The notes beneath the pieces are model-generated. The model saw nothing but the letters and a program-made list of their open reading frames with translations, had not been told where the DNA came from and ran no database searches. Below, in pieces: positions 32,071 through 43,396 of a stretch of DNA of 64,000 nt. The translations under genes and the position numbers were made by a program. Positions within the stretch are counted from its first letter, which is position 1, and each line of letters starts with the position of its first letter. This DNA comes from Flaveria trinervia (taxonomy: Eukaryota; Streptophyta; Magnoliopsida; Asterales; Asteraceae): assembly GCA_025506515.1 (NCBI GenBank), contig CM046442.1, positions 115,040,162 to 115,104,161 of the forward strand, read 5' to 3'.

Positions 32071-35000
32071 CCGCTCATGATCAATGTCACTTTATCCTAA
32101 ATTTAAAGCGAGAAGGATTAATACTATTAATTCTAAACAAAGAGGGTAACCTTACAAGCACAACAAAGAACGACATACATACAAAGATCTTTACCAATTT
32201 GTATTTTTTTTGTAGCTTCTTTGTTTATGTAGCATTATATTAGAATTTGTTTCCTTATGTTACTTTAATAACAAATATTTTTCTCATGTTCTTTTTATAG
32301 CTTCAAATCAACTTGTGTTTTGTAAGTGAAATTCTTAACTCTTGTTTTTTTTCTATGTATGAGTAAGTACTATAAGTAATAAAAATGTTATCAACTTTAA
32401 AAAAATATACTTTCTTTGTTTTTTCTAAAAAATAAATCAAACATTTCGTTTCAAAACAAAACATATTTAAAAAATGTCATTTTTAAAATATTTTATATTT
32501 TAACAAAAAGGTATGATGTATGTTCTAGAAAAAAGTTTTTTATAAAAGTTTGTTTCTCTAGAAATAAACATTAAAAAAAAGATCTATTTTTAATGTTTTT
32601 AAAAATAGCTTATAATAAAAAAATAGAATTAAATAATATAATTATTAATTAATTAAGTTATTTAATAGGAGAAAAAAATGAAAACTTTTTGTTTATAATA
32701 AATGTGATATTATCATATAAAATATCTAGTTATTATTTTATGTTATGTCACATCTTTAGTTACCCTAAAAATATATTTATAGGCTAGTATTTACAATGTT
32801 ATAGAACTCACAATTTGCAAAGTTGGTGGCATATGCCTTTGACCAACCTTACTATTTCAACTTCACTCTTTAATTTTGTTAACTTTTTAAACTTGAACCG
32901 ATCGTTTTATGTACTTTTTTCAACTTCACCTCTAGATTTTATAAATTTTTAAATTTAACCCCTTAACTTTGTATACTTTCAAGTTTAACCAACAATATTT
33001 AACTTAAGCCCTCAACTTTCTAATGTTTCAATTTGACCTAGTATAATATATAATATGTGTTTAACAACAAAGCTTTCACTTAAACCCTTAACTTTAGTAC
33101 GTAAACTTTTATCCAAAAATTCAACTTTGTGGTTGTGTTTAGATTTTTTTCCTTGACTCTCTAATATAAATTTTGTTAAAAACAAAGTTGTATTTAAAGT
33201 TGAGTATATTCTACCCTTGGCTGGGGTTGAGAACTAGAAGACTTAAATTAATTAGAATTTAGTAATTATGGTAGTAAGAGTATTCATATTAGAGTCTTTA
33301 AAATTATTTTTATCTTTAAAATATAAAAAATTAAAAAAAATTCACTCAACCTTATATTTTATAATTTTCCTTATCCGTAAGTTATATAGATTATACACGG
33401 GTTGAATAGTGAATTTTTATATTTACCAACTCGCTATTCATCTCTTCGAATTTTTTTAATGAAAGTAACATTTATAAAATTAGATTAGAAAATAATTATT
33501 TAATTGAATAGAGATAAAGATTAGTAAAATTTGATTAAAATAGGTTTTTAAAAGATGAACAAAGTTAAGAATAAGGTTAAGATTATAATAAAAAGAATAT
33601 TTAATTATAAAGTCTAGAACAATTGTTTGCTTGACATGTGTTCTATTGTTTTGAAAGTAGAGGGCATTTTGGCGATTATGTCAAATACGTAACCTCATTG
33701 TGTTTAATACGTTCATTTTGTCAAATACCAGTTCATTATGTTATATATTTTTCATCATTTGTTAGAAGTATATATAATTATGTTTTATAACTATTTATAA
33801 TTGTATTTTATGTTTTAGATCATTTGTGTTATTTTTGTTATTATTTTTATAGATTATATAAACTTGTTATGTATTATTGTGTTTATAATTATAAGTATAT
33901 AATATTTTATTGGAGCGTTTACCTATTTCACCCTTAAAATCATTAATTCCATATTTATGCAAGCTAAAAAAATCAACTACATATTTGCACTTTCTAAAAC
34001 ATACATATTAAATATTGAATGATAATTTTACCTATATTTATATTGATGTTTTTTACACATATCTCTTCCAAAGATCATCATTTACATATTTCCTTAATTT
34101 CAAGTGTTTTATATATATACAAACAATAAAATCATATCTTCAAATACAAAAGTTTAAAACTTCGTTTTAAAACAACAATCAACGATAATCCAAGTTATAT
34201 CTTCAAATACAACACACATTGTCAAGGTTTGAAACAATTATAATAACAAAACATAAATATGTAAATATTTTTTAGTAAAAACAATGTAAAATAGTAATTT
34301 GATGGGTTGATATTAATAAAATGGATAAATATGTAATATATATTTTAGAAAAAGAAAATACGTAGTTGGTTTTTTTAGCTTTGAGAAATATCAAAGGGGA
34401 AATATGTAAAAGAAAAGATTGATGTGTTTTTAAAACCAATAATGTTCAAGCTAACAAAATGTGCTATATTTTGCATTGTTTTTTATAGACTATATGAATT
34501 TATTGTTATCTATTATTGGGTTATACAATTATAAGTACACAATAATGTTATTTCACTAGTGTTTTCTCAATACTAATAGTGTTTAAGATAACACAATGTG
34601 TTATTTTTGTCATAGTTTTTTGTAGATTATATATTTTTTTATCTTTCATTGTATTTACAATAATATTACAAGTACACAATCACATTATTTCACCAATGTA
34701 TTTTTATAAACTTATAGTGTTCAAGATAACACAATAACAATATAAAAACACAATAAGATATTTTATCATTGTCTTTTATGTTTTTATTATTTTGTGTTAT
34801 TTTTGTCATTGTTTTTAATATATTAGATTAATTCAGTTATTAAATTATTATCGTCTTTTACATAATAGAAATACACTATAGTGTATTTCATCTTTATAAC
34901 TTTTAGAATTCATAATTTTAGAAAAACATAATAACCAAGAAAAATACATAATGAACTACAATAAAGACACGATGACGAGCAAAATCATATGAGCTATAAA

Positions 35001-36135
35001 ATGTAAAAGGAATTAATTATCTTTTTATATAAGATATTGTACTCGTATTTTATGGTGTAATCTTTATAAGGAAATAATCTTGTATATAAAAGTTATGAAT
35101 ATTTAAAAGATGGAAGTAATTACAAAAAAATCAACAAAAGTACTTATGCTTAAAATAGTTTTTTAATAAACTTTTCTGATATAATTTGGTCTCAACCATT
35201 TATTAAAAAATAATGATTGTGATTAGTTTTTGCACTTTTAAATTTAAAATTAATTTATTTGAACCATTCTTAAATAATAGATATATCTACTTTTTTGTGA
35301 ATCGTTATGTGTTAAGTATGTATATAAGTCAAATTCTTACATCAATGGTAGTGAAAATTCTGAAAAAATTCAGGGATCATCAACAGTATCTTCTTAATTT
35401 CAAACCTAATCTACTCTATACGTCTAGAAGAATCCCATAATCTAAGAGAATTTACACAAATGAAAAGAATAAAAATATAAAAAATAAAATTAATAGTATT
35501 AGGTATTCGAAAAGAAATATGATAAATCATGAAAAAAATAACTATACATAGAAATATGTTTTTAAAAATAAACATATCATATTCATCGTATTTCACCTGT
35601 TGCATATAGTCCTTAAATTCGAATAAAATTCAACCCATTTTCTTTCGTATCATCTCGTTGATGTATATATTGTGTTGTTGTCCTTTCTTATTGATCATTT
35701 TCAAAGGTACATGTTGATGCACGTTCGTTTCGTTTACTCTGACTGATCGAGGAAGCTACGTTTGTACTAATCCTCGTTTGGTTCACTAACCAAGTAATCA
35801 GAGCTCAAAATACCATAGCTCTTTCAAACCCAATCAATCTGCAAGACAACAAACACGTTAACGTTAAGACACCACAAGAAACATGAAGGTGTTGTTTCTT
35901 GTGATAACACTCGATTGTGAGACTAAGTACTCGTTTACATATAAGAAATTTACTGTAGAAGAGGAAGTGCATGTGTGTGATAATAAATGAGGCATATAGA
36001 GAGAATAGTTTACCTTAGCCTATCCTCTGCTAATTATAAAATTCTCAGTAGGGTTTTCTTGTTGGTGATTGTGTGGGGATTTTGTAGTCCTCATTTACTC
36101 ATATAATTGAACATGCTCATCTCAATCATTGTGTT
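32071..36135. other. AT-rich intergenic DNA, no gene seen
   Basis: No ORF with recognisable content. From about 32850 to 33170 short CAACTTT / TTTAACC words recur, as in old plant simple repeats. The 35700-36135 part is less AT-rich but also non-coding; the CACTA element begins right after it. Confidence 0.55.
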
Positions 36136-36150
36136 CATTACAAGAATTTG
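36136..36150 (+). repeat. CACTA left terminal inverted repeat
   Basis: CATTACAAGAATTTG; mismatches the right end at the third base and within the A/T run. Preceded by GTT. Confidence 0.8.
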
Positions 36151-36169
36151 ATCCTATCCCGACTGGACT

Positions 36170-36590
36170 TATGGCGACGACATGGTTTCATCGTTATAGG
36201 TCACCCTATCGCGACGACATGTCGTCGTTATAGTGTGGATTTGGTTTTTGACTATTAAAGTTCTATCGCGACGACATGTCGTCGCCTTAGGTGTCACCTA
36301 TCGCGACGACACGAAAGTCGTCGCTGCATTTAGTCGTCATAGGTAATTTTATCATAGTTTTTATTTATTTAAGATGACACAAAATATTTGTTTTACCTAT
36401 GGCGACGACATGTCGTCACCATAGGTAAAAACCATTTTTTCTTTTTTTTCCTTTAAATAAATCGGCGGCAAAAATGCCCGCATTTTATGAAATATCTATG
36501 GCGACGACAGGTAAATACCATTTTTTTTCTTTTTTCCCTCTAAATAAATTGGAGGAAAATAACCCCGCCTTTTGTTCGTCGCCATAGGGT
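36170..36590. repeat. CACTA left subterminal palindrome array
   Basis: About six copies of the palindrome built from CTATGGCGACGACA and its reverse complement TGTCGTCGCCATAG, some with CGCGA for GGCGA and some half-sites (36170, 36208, 36263, 36299, 36396, 36496, 36578). Subterminal repeats of CACTA elements are the known binding sites for the transposase; here each full site is itself a palindrome. Confidence 0.75.
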
Positions 36591-36982
36591 GGATTTTTTA
36601 TAAAAATAATATATTAACAAATCTTATATGTATAAAAATAATACTTTGTGGATTTTTTATAAAAATAATATTACATTTATTATAATTGTAAGTCATAATA
36701 ATAATATTAACAATCTTATATTTACTAATTATAATTATAGATAACTTATATCAGTTAAATCCAATTATAATTATCGATGTTAAATTATATACGTTGATAG
36801 TACTTTGTGGGAATAATAATTTATTAATTGTAGATTAAGTTTTGTTCTGCTTAATTATCAGCAATGAATTTTCAAACATTATTGAATTTTGCACATTAAT
36901 GTAAATTATCTAGGTTAAACATATGCTCTAGTTATAAAGATCATTGTTGAATTATGCATGTTAATGTAAATTAAGTTTTTTA

Positions 36983-37371
36983 AGAGGATCAAGGTTGTTA
37001 CATACTTAAAGATGCTCTTATGATGATTAGGGTTGATTACATCATTGTTTATGTTCAACTCAAATGTGGTCTTATAACGATCAAGGTTGATTACATACTT
37101 AAAGGTGCTTTATGATGATTAGAGTTGATTACATCATTGTTTATGTTCAACTCAAATGTGATCTTATGACGATCAGGGTTGAGTACATGATGCTCAAAGG
37201 TGCTCTTATGACGATTAGGGTTGATTACATCATTGTTTATGTTCAACTCAAATTTGCTCTCATGACGATTTGGGTTGATTACATACGTGCTCTTATGACG
37301 ATTAGGGTTGATTACATACTTAAATGTACTCTTATGAAGATTAGGGTTGATTACATCATTGTTTATGTTCA
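36983..37371 (+). repeat. CACTA internal tandem repeat, left part
   Basis: Units built from GCTCTTATGACGATTAGGGT, TGATTACATCATTGTTTATG and TTCAACTCAAATGT recur about seven times, with long (about 58 bp) and short (about 40 bp) versions. Short ORFs on both strands here are products of the repeat. The array continues at 39552 beyond the solo LTR. Confidence 0.8.
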
Positions 37372-37786
37372 ACTCATGTAAGGCCCCATTCTCGGGACGC
37401 TTACAGCTGGTAAATCATTGCACATAAAACATATAACTTACATTTAAATGCCGAGTAGCCGCCCCGTTCCCGGGACGTTCATTTCAAAACATCATTCTTT
37501 CGCATTACAATGCAAAAACATTAACAAAAGAATGTCATCCAAATGCCGAGTAGCCACCCCGTGCCATCCTCAGCAATCATTACCTGCCAACTGGAAACAC
37601 ATAAAAGTCAGCGTTGCTAAGTGTGTTCTAGTTTTATAATAAAACATACTTTTCTTTCGTTAAAACCGTTCTTTTCTTTCATGCGATCATACATCATACG
37701 TACACATGGATAATAATTATTATCTTCTTCATTCGTTCATACTTTCATCTTTTCTTTCCATCAAACCATGAACTTTCCCTTTCGTG

Positions 37787-38000
37787 ATGCATAAAGCTGG
37801 TACTGGGCCGAAGCCTATCATAGACCTTCCATCATGGTGAACAACACCCTGGCCATAATACCGAAGGTAAAATTCAGGTGTACCATTTTCATGTGATATA
37901 CCCTCCGTCATGCATAAAGCTGGTACTGGGCCGAAGCCTATCATAGACCTTCCATAACGGTGAACAACACCCTGGCCATAGTATCAAAGGTAAGCAACAA
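37787..38000 (+). repeat. Tandem duplication, 123-bp unit, within the solo LTR
   Basis: ATGCATAAAGCTGGTACTGG through CACCCTGGCCATA occurs at 37787 and again at 37910 with few changes; the second copy is shorter. Confidence 0.8.
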
Positions 38001-38477
38001 TGATTCCATACAAATGGTCAATCACAAGAAAGACCCCGATGTGCATCCTTCTGGGGTAGCGAACCCACACACCGTTGGGCTAACATCCTATAATGGGGTG
38101 TGTCCCGACATACAAGGCTTGCAAGACTTTCATTACTCCCATCGTTCATTAATGCATGCATTCCATCGTTGTGTTCCTCATTTTATTACTATCCACTTTA
38201 CGTTATATAATACTTTTCATTTCATTCATTAACCATCAACGCAAAGCCATGAAAAAATACATACATGAATAGGAACACCAATAAGATCATACCAATCATC
38301 ATACGTACCAGCATGCATACATAATATCAAACGTGCCCATCATGCCCAACCCATCATTATCAATCATGCATCATATATACCATCACACATCATCATCATG
38401 CATCATACACTCACATACATAAACATATACACAACAAGCATAAGTCATCATAAAACATAACTGACCCACCGCAGGAC

Positions 38478-38575
38478 AGCGGGGGTTCGGGGGCGGCAGC
38501 CCCTGATAGCGGGGTCCTAGGGGCAGCAGCCCCTAGTGGGGTCCAAGGGACATCGCCCCTGGCTGGGGTCGCGCT
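38478..38575 (+). repeat. GC-rich imperfect repeats within the solo LTR
   Basis: Three or four units of GCGGGGTCCTAGGGGCAGCA / GCCCCT type. This is a strong local GC peak in otherwise AT-rich DNA. Confidence 0.65.
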
Positions 38576-38784
38576 TCCTGTTAAAACCGCTTAAAATCTT
38601 AGTCGTTCAAAACGTATATTTAGTATGCATTTCCAGCCCTAAACTAGTTCAAAACCTTTAAAATAAGGGATCTAGAACTCACCTGGACTCAGTGAGTAGC
38701 TTCTCAATCAAGCTTTCAAAGCAAGGGTTGCACTACACAGCCTGCAGATAAGTTAACACTCAAGGGAGTTAATTTCTGCCTAAT

Positions 38785-39000
38785 TTCGCTGCAAGATCAG
38801 CAGTTTCGCTGCTAGTTTCGCTAGCAGTTTCGCCAGCAGTTTTGCTAGCAGTTTCGCTGGCATCTTCGCTGCCAGTTTCGCCCAAATTCGTTGGAAAACC
38901 ATGTATGCGAAACTACCTGCGAAACTATAGTTTCGCAGGAAGATCCACAGTTTCGCTGGACGAACAACTAATTTCGCTGGATGAACACCCAGTTTCGCAG
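38785..39000 (+). repeat. Minisatellite of about 14-16 bp (CAGTTTCGCTGGCA-like) within the solo LTR
   Basis: More than ten copies of (C/T)AGTTTCGCTGGCA / GCTAGCAGTTTCGC, degenerating toward the right. The minus-strand ORF of AKLLAKL repeats at 38780-39040 is only its shadow. Confidence 0.8.
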
Positions 39001-39551
39001 AACGGGCTGAAAAATACGAATCAACCCATTTTTGACCCAAAACTTCAATCTTTTACATCCAAAACCTTGGTTTATCACCTAATAAGTTATATCTAAGCTT
39101 CTTACATGTTTTCTTACACAATAATGTGAGTTTTTGGGCGAATCTTTGCCACTTTCAAAAATCTCAAACCTAGAATCCGGGTTTACATCAAAAGGAACGA
39201 TAAAATGATGTTTCCTACCTGGATTCGTGGTGTTTTCTTGTTGTTCGGATGCCCACGAACATCGATCTTCAATCCCGAGATCAACCGAGCCTTGAATCTT
39301 CAATTCTCTCTACTTTCTCTCTCTACTCTCTCTCTCTAGAACTGGAGTGTTGAGTTGCAAATGAGAGCTGATCAAGCTGATCCGTTTATATATACCAGAT
39401 GTTCCCGGGACCTGAAACTCGCCAAACACATAACCCCGAAGGGTTAACTCGGTCTATAACCCATATCTATCTTATTTTCATTAAATGATCTCTTTTAAGC
39501 CCATTATTATTATTTGGCTCGCTTAGCTATTATTCGGGGCGTTAGAACTCA

Positions 39552-39840
39552 AATGTGCTCTTATGACGATTAGGGTTGATTACATCATTGTTTATGTTCA
39601 ACTTCAAATGTGCTATTATGACAATTAGGGTTGATTACATACTCAAAGGTGCTCTTACAATGATTAAGGTTGATTACATCATTGTTTATGTTCAACTCAA
39701 AGGTACTCTTATAATGATTAAGTTTGATTATATCATTGCTTATGTTTACAATAAAATGTGCTCTTATGACGATCAGGGTTGATTATATACTCAAAGGTGC
39801 TCTTATGAAGATTAAAGCTGATTACATTATTATTTACATA
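39552..39840 (+). repeat. CACTA internal tandem repeat, right part
   Basis: This is the same unit as 36983-37371, about five degenerate copies, separated from it by the solo LTR. Confidence 0.78.
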
Positions 39841-39919
39841 GTTAAACACGCTTAACTATCATCAATGACTAGTAATTAACTTTATTTATACTTAGTTATC
39901 ATCAATAAGTGTATAAAAA

Positions 39920-40016
39920 GTCAACATTGGATCAATAGATGTCCAATGTTGGATTAATGGATGTCTAACGTTTGATTAATGGATGTCTAACGTTGGATGA
40001 ATGGATGTCTAACAAA
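39920..40016 (+). repeat. Tandem repeat of about 25 bp
   Basis: Four copies of TGGATGTCTAACGTTGGATTAA-like units (TGGAT and TTGAT variants). Confidence 0.75.
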
Positions 40017-40082
40017 ATTAACAATATACCGTTATGATACCTAGGTTTGTTTATCACAACGTAATAAATAATAATACTTATA

Positions 40083-40138
40083 CGAATACTAATACTACTA
40101 CTACTACTACTACTATACTACTACTACTACTACTATAC

Positions 40139-40169
<31 letters not shown>

Positions 40170-40396
40170 ATAAATAAATAAATAATAAATAAATAAATAA
40201 ATAACCGATAAAAATACTTATACTGATAATAATAATAATAATAAAATAATAATAATAACAATAATAATAATAATAGTAATAGTAATAATAATAATTATTA
40301 TTATTATTTTTATTATTATAATATTAATAATAATATTTTTAATAACAACACAACACTATACTACTACTACTACTACTACTAATAATAATAATAATT
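40083..40396. repeat. Compound trinucleotide microsatellite
   Basis: Runs of ACT/CTA repeats at about 40091-40137 and 40363-40382 flank long ATA/TAA runs with TTA interruptions. Confidence 0.9.
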
Positions 40397-40419
40397 AAAG
40401 AAAAAAAAATGTGAAAGAC

Positions 40420-40545
40420 CTATGGCGACGACATGTCGTCGCCATAGGTGTTTTCATTTAAGCGCGTATTTATCCCGCCTGAAACGAAGAAAAAAATTAA
40501 AAATAATATAACCCTATGGCGACAACATGTCGTCGCCATAGAATG
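40420..40545. repeat. CACTA palindromes, inner right pair
   Basis: Two near-complete palindromes of the CTATGGCGACGACA type (about 40430-40448 and 40513-40541). An ORF at 40516-40848 starts inside the second and then runs into Pro/Thr/His low complexity, so I do not call it a gene. Confidence 0.75.
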
Positions 40546-40879
40546 CAGTCTGCCCTAAATTACGTTCTGCCTTATCATTTCTTCTTCACTTTACCAAAAC
40601 AAATCACACCACAACCACGACCTACCTTCACCCCACCGGCATATCATCTCCTAAAACCCACCACCACCATCGTTTTTAGCTTTGATTCCACTCCTTTCGC
40701 CCCTACCACCACTCCTGTCACCCTCACCATAAAAAAAACATCCACCACTGGGACCTCCAGCATCCACCACAACTCCACCACCACTCCACCACAACTCCAC
40801 CACCACTCCACCACCACTATTCTCGAGTTGTTGTATCATCTTTGTTAAAATTATAAGGTGTGTATTTTATCTTTTTTGA

Positions 40880-41600
40880 TGAACTAATATAATAAATGAA
40901 TTGTGTTGTTAGAATGATAAAATAAGTTGTGATATTCGATTATTGGTTAAAATATGGTGTTAAATTTATAATGTAATATGTTTGGTTTGCTTATGAGTTT
41001 GTGTTGTTATATTGATTATATAAGTTAATCGGTTGATTTGGTTATTAGTTTGTGTTGTTAAAATAATAATATAAGTTATATGATTTGGTTATTAGTTTGT
41101 ATCTTAGAATGATATAATAAAAGTTGTTTGATTAGATTATTAGTTATTTGATTTGGTTATTAGTTTGTATCTTAGAATGATAACATAAAAGTTGTTTGAT
41201 TAGGTTTTAAGTTGGTATTGTTAGAATGATAAAATAAATGTTTGATTTGGCTATTAGTTTGTGTTGTTAAAATGATATTATAAAAATTTGTTTGATTAGG
41301 TTGTTAGTTTGTTTTGTTAGAACGATAATATAAGTTGTTAATTTGGTTATTAGTTTGTATTGCTAGAATGATAATAGTTTGTTTTGTTAGAATAATGATA
41401 TAAAAGTTGTTTAATTTGATTATTAGTTTGTAATGTTAGAATGATATATAAGTTTTTGATTTAGTTTAATTTGTTTATATAAGTTTTTTAATATAAGTTG
41501 TTTAATTTGGTTATAAGTTTTGTTAGAATGATGATATAAAAGTTGTTTAATTTGATTTGGTTATTGATTTGCGGATTTAAATATTTTCTAGATGATAATA
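40880..41600 (+). repeat. Degenerate tandem array, about 55-60 bp unit
   Basis: Words GTTAGAATGATAATATAAGT, TGTTTGATTTGGTTATTAGT and TTGT follow one another about twelve times with heavy decay. Confidence 0.7.
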
Positions 41601-41934
41601 TAAGTTTACTTGGTTATTTAGTTGTTGATTTAGTTATTTCATTAGATTTAAAATGTGTATTAGAAAATGTTTAGATTTGAATTGTATTTTAAAACATGAA
41701 TTTAAAATGTTTTAGGATTTGAATTGTATTTTTGAAATATGTTTAAGATTTATTAATTGTTTTTGTTGTAGGTTATGTCATTAATTCTTTTTGTCTTCAT
41801 AACTTGAAAAATTATGAAAAATCAGGAAAATAAAAAAAATTAAATATTAAAAAGAAAAAAAGTTGATCTATGTCGCCATAGTGTTGGTCAAATTTATTTT
41901 ATTTTAATTTTTATTAAAATAAGTATAAATAATA

Positions 41935-42157
41935 AAAGACCTATGGCGACGACATGTCATCGCCATAGCCCAAAAAAAAATTATTTTTAATTAAGATATA
42001 ATACAGAAAATTCTTTGCCGACAACTATGTGGCGAGGACAAGTCGTCGGGATTGACCTTTGTAACGACTACAACTTTGGCGACGGCAATAAAATGGCTAT
42101 ATTGACGATTCTTTGACGACTGGTGCTATGACGATGACATGTCGTCGCTATAGCCAC
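41935..42157. repeat. CACTA right subterminal palindrome array
   Basis: Copies at about 41938-41967, a partial one near 42021-42050, and one at 42126-42155 (CTATGACGATGACA with TGTCGTCGCTATAG), plus half-sites GGCGACGGCA and TTTGACGACT. Confidence 0.72.
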
Positions 42158-42171
42158 ATTTTCTTGTAGTG
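42154..42171 (-). repeat. CACTA right terminal inverted repeat
   Basis: On the minus strand it reads CACTACAAGAAAATGTGG, a canonical CACTA end. Followed by GTT. Confidence 0.87.
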
Positions 42172-42187
42172 GTTGTCATGTGTCGAT

Positions 42188-42192
42188 AACTG
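42188..42192 (+). repeat. Target-site duplication of element C, left copy (AACTG)
   Basis: AACTG lies before the 5' LTR. After the 3' LTR stands ACTG (42189-42192 equals 56242-56245); one A of a five-base duplication seems lost or shared with the LTR end. Confidence 0.6.
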
Positions 42193-42901
42193 TGTTGATA
42201 CATGTATATCCCTAGATCGTGATATGTGATGTAATAGATCTTGTTTGGTATGATTAATGAACTGATATTGATAGTCTGTTGGTTATAATGTTTAATAGTT
42301 CGTTAATGAGTCGTAACTGAATTGATTGGGTTTATAATTACTTGAATGATTACATATAATATTATATTAATTAACTAAAACATTCAAACTTAACTTAATG
42401 AAGTTCCCATGCGAATGGCTCATGCGAATGAACCATAAGCATGAAGAACCTCATACGATTGACTCAGTCGCACGACTGAACCAGGAGACTGGATCAGTCG
42501 TACGACTGTAACATAAGATTGGTTCAATCGCACGACTGAACACTCAGTCGCACGAATGAACCAACCGCATGGTTCAATCGCACAACTGAACCAAACTAAT
42601 GGTTCAGTCGCACGATTGAAGAGTGCCAACCTATAAATACAACTCAATTCGTGAAAAACAGAGATTCGATCAAGTTCAATTCCATACGAACCCTAGCCGT
42701 CCAGAAATCTTCCAAATCGTTCTCCAAGTTCATAGAACACATTAGATCGATTCCTTATCGATTTCTAACGTTAGTTTCAATCCTTGATTGATTCTTCGTG
42801 TGTTCTCACTGATTGGATCGCAAATCAAATAGGATTCGGCACTATTTGATCCGGTATACACGTGATCTCTAGGTATTTCAGTCGAATACCAGGTCCTAAC
42901 A
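42193..42901 (+). repeat. Element C 5' LTR
   Basis: 709 bp, TGTTGATAC to CCTAACA. The U3 (about 42420-42620) carries eight or so copies of the palindrome TCAGTCGCACGACTGA and variants (CATTCG, CAATCG half-sites; CA or TA centre). TATAAATA at 42632-42639 follows directly. Confidence 0.92.
42632..42639 (+). promoter_or_regulatory. TATA box in element C 5' LTR
   Basis: CCTATAAATACAAC immediately downstream of the palindrome array; repeated at 55972-55979 in the 3' LTR and at 57040-57047 in element D. Confidence 0.7.
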
Positions 42902-42903
42902 AG

Positions 42904-42915
42904 TGGTATCAGAGC
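42904..42915 (+). other. Element C primer-binding site
   Basis: TGGTATCAGAGC, complementary to the 3' end of initiator Met tRNA, two bases after the LTR. Confidence 0.9.
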
Positions 42916-43124
42916 TATTGGCTCTTGATTACGTGTTGATTCAATCAAGATTGCATAAAGTCTGTGTTTTTACACTAAAAACCCAATCTTTGGCATCAAA
43001 AGTGATCTTGGAAGTTCCCTGCTTATCGACGTTTGGTTTCTACGGACTCAGGCAATCAGAACTTGTAAAATTTCGAGTTTTTACGGCTGAAAACCGTCAA
43101 ACCTAGAAATTTTCGCAAAACAGC

Positions 43125-43365
43125 AGCTTCAATCGCACGACTGACTCATTCGTACGACTAGACTCCATTCGTACTGCTCATACGCACGATTGGACCTAGT
43201 CGCACCTTCATTCGGCCGATTGAACCGTTCGTTCGCATAGCTCATACGCACCAGATTCATTCGCACGACTGAACCAATCGCCCAGTTCATTCGCACGATT
43301 GAACCAATCGCAGAGCTTATACGCACGAGTAGCTCATTTGCATCCTTCAGTCGCATCAGTAAAAG
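43125..43365 (+). repeat. Element C leader palindrome array
   Basis: The 5' leader between primer site and gag start has a second cluster of CAATCGCACGACTGA, CATTCGCACGATTGA and similar sites. The rest of 42916-43396 is non-coding leader. Confidence 0.75.
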
Positions 43366-43396
43366 TGTGTTTGATTAGATTATAAGTTTATTCATC

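Larger units (their letters stand above)
37377..39546. mobile_element. Solo LTR (probably Ty3/gypsy-like) inside the CACTA element
   Basis: The 2170-bp unit starts TGTAAGGCCCC and ends GGGGCGTTAGA; one change at each end would give the perfect inverted pair TGTAACGCCCC/GGGGCGTTACA. It splits the CACTA tandem array and is flanked by ACTCA (37372-37376 and 39547-39551), a five-base duplication. No primer site, gag or pol is inside, so it is best read as a solo LTR left after recombination. Orientation is uncertain; a TATATATAAACGG on the minus strand near 39385-39397 hints at minus. Confidence 0.7.
36136..42171. mobile_element. Non-autonomous CACTA (En/Spm) DNA transposon
   Basis: The left end CATTACAAGAATTTG and the right end, read in reverse as CACTACAAGAAAATGTGG, form the CACTA terminal inverted repeat (the left end has lost the canonical C). 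The element is flanked by GTT on both sides (36133-36135 and 42172-42174), the three-base duplication made by CACTA transposases. Subterminal palindromes occur at both ends. No transposase is seen in its 6 kb, so it would depend on a helper. A solo LTR has inserted at 37377-39546. Confidence 0.88.

Noticed and set aside
33275..33620. Possible second MITE starting GAGTATTCATATT
   Set aside because: No matching right inverted end or flanking duplication was found.
37091..37381. Overlapping ORFs on both strands
   Set aside because: They are products of the CACTA internal tandem repeat whose unit lacks stops in these frames.
38780..39040. Minus-strand ORF rich in AKLLAKL, resembling an amphipathic peptide
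   Set aside because: It is only the translation of the 14-16-bp minisatellite inside the solo LTR.
40516..40848. ORF of 110 codons inside the CACTA element
   Set aside because: It starts within a subterminal palindrome and soon becomes Pro/Thr/His low complexity from CCACCA repeats; no domain is seen.
42420..42647. Minus-strand ORF in the C LTR (and copy at 55760-55987)
   Set aside because: A shadow of the palindrome array; present in both LTRs because they are copies.
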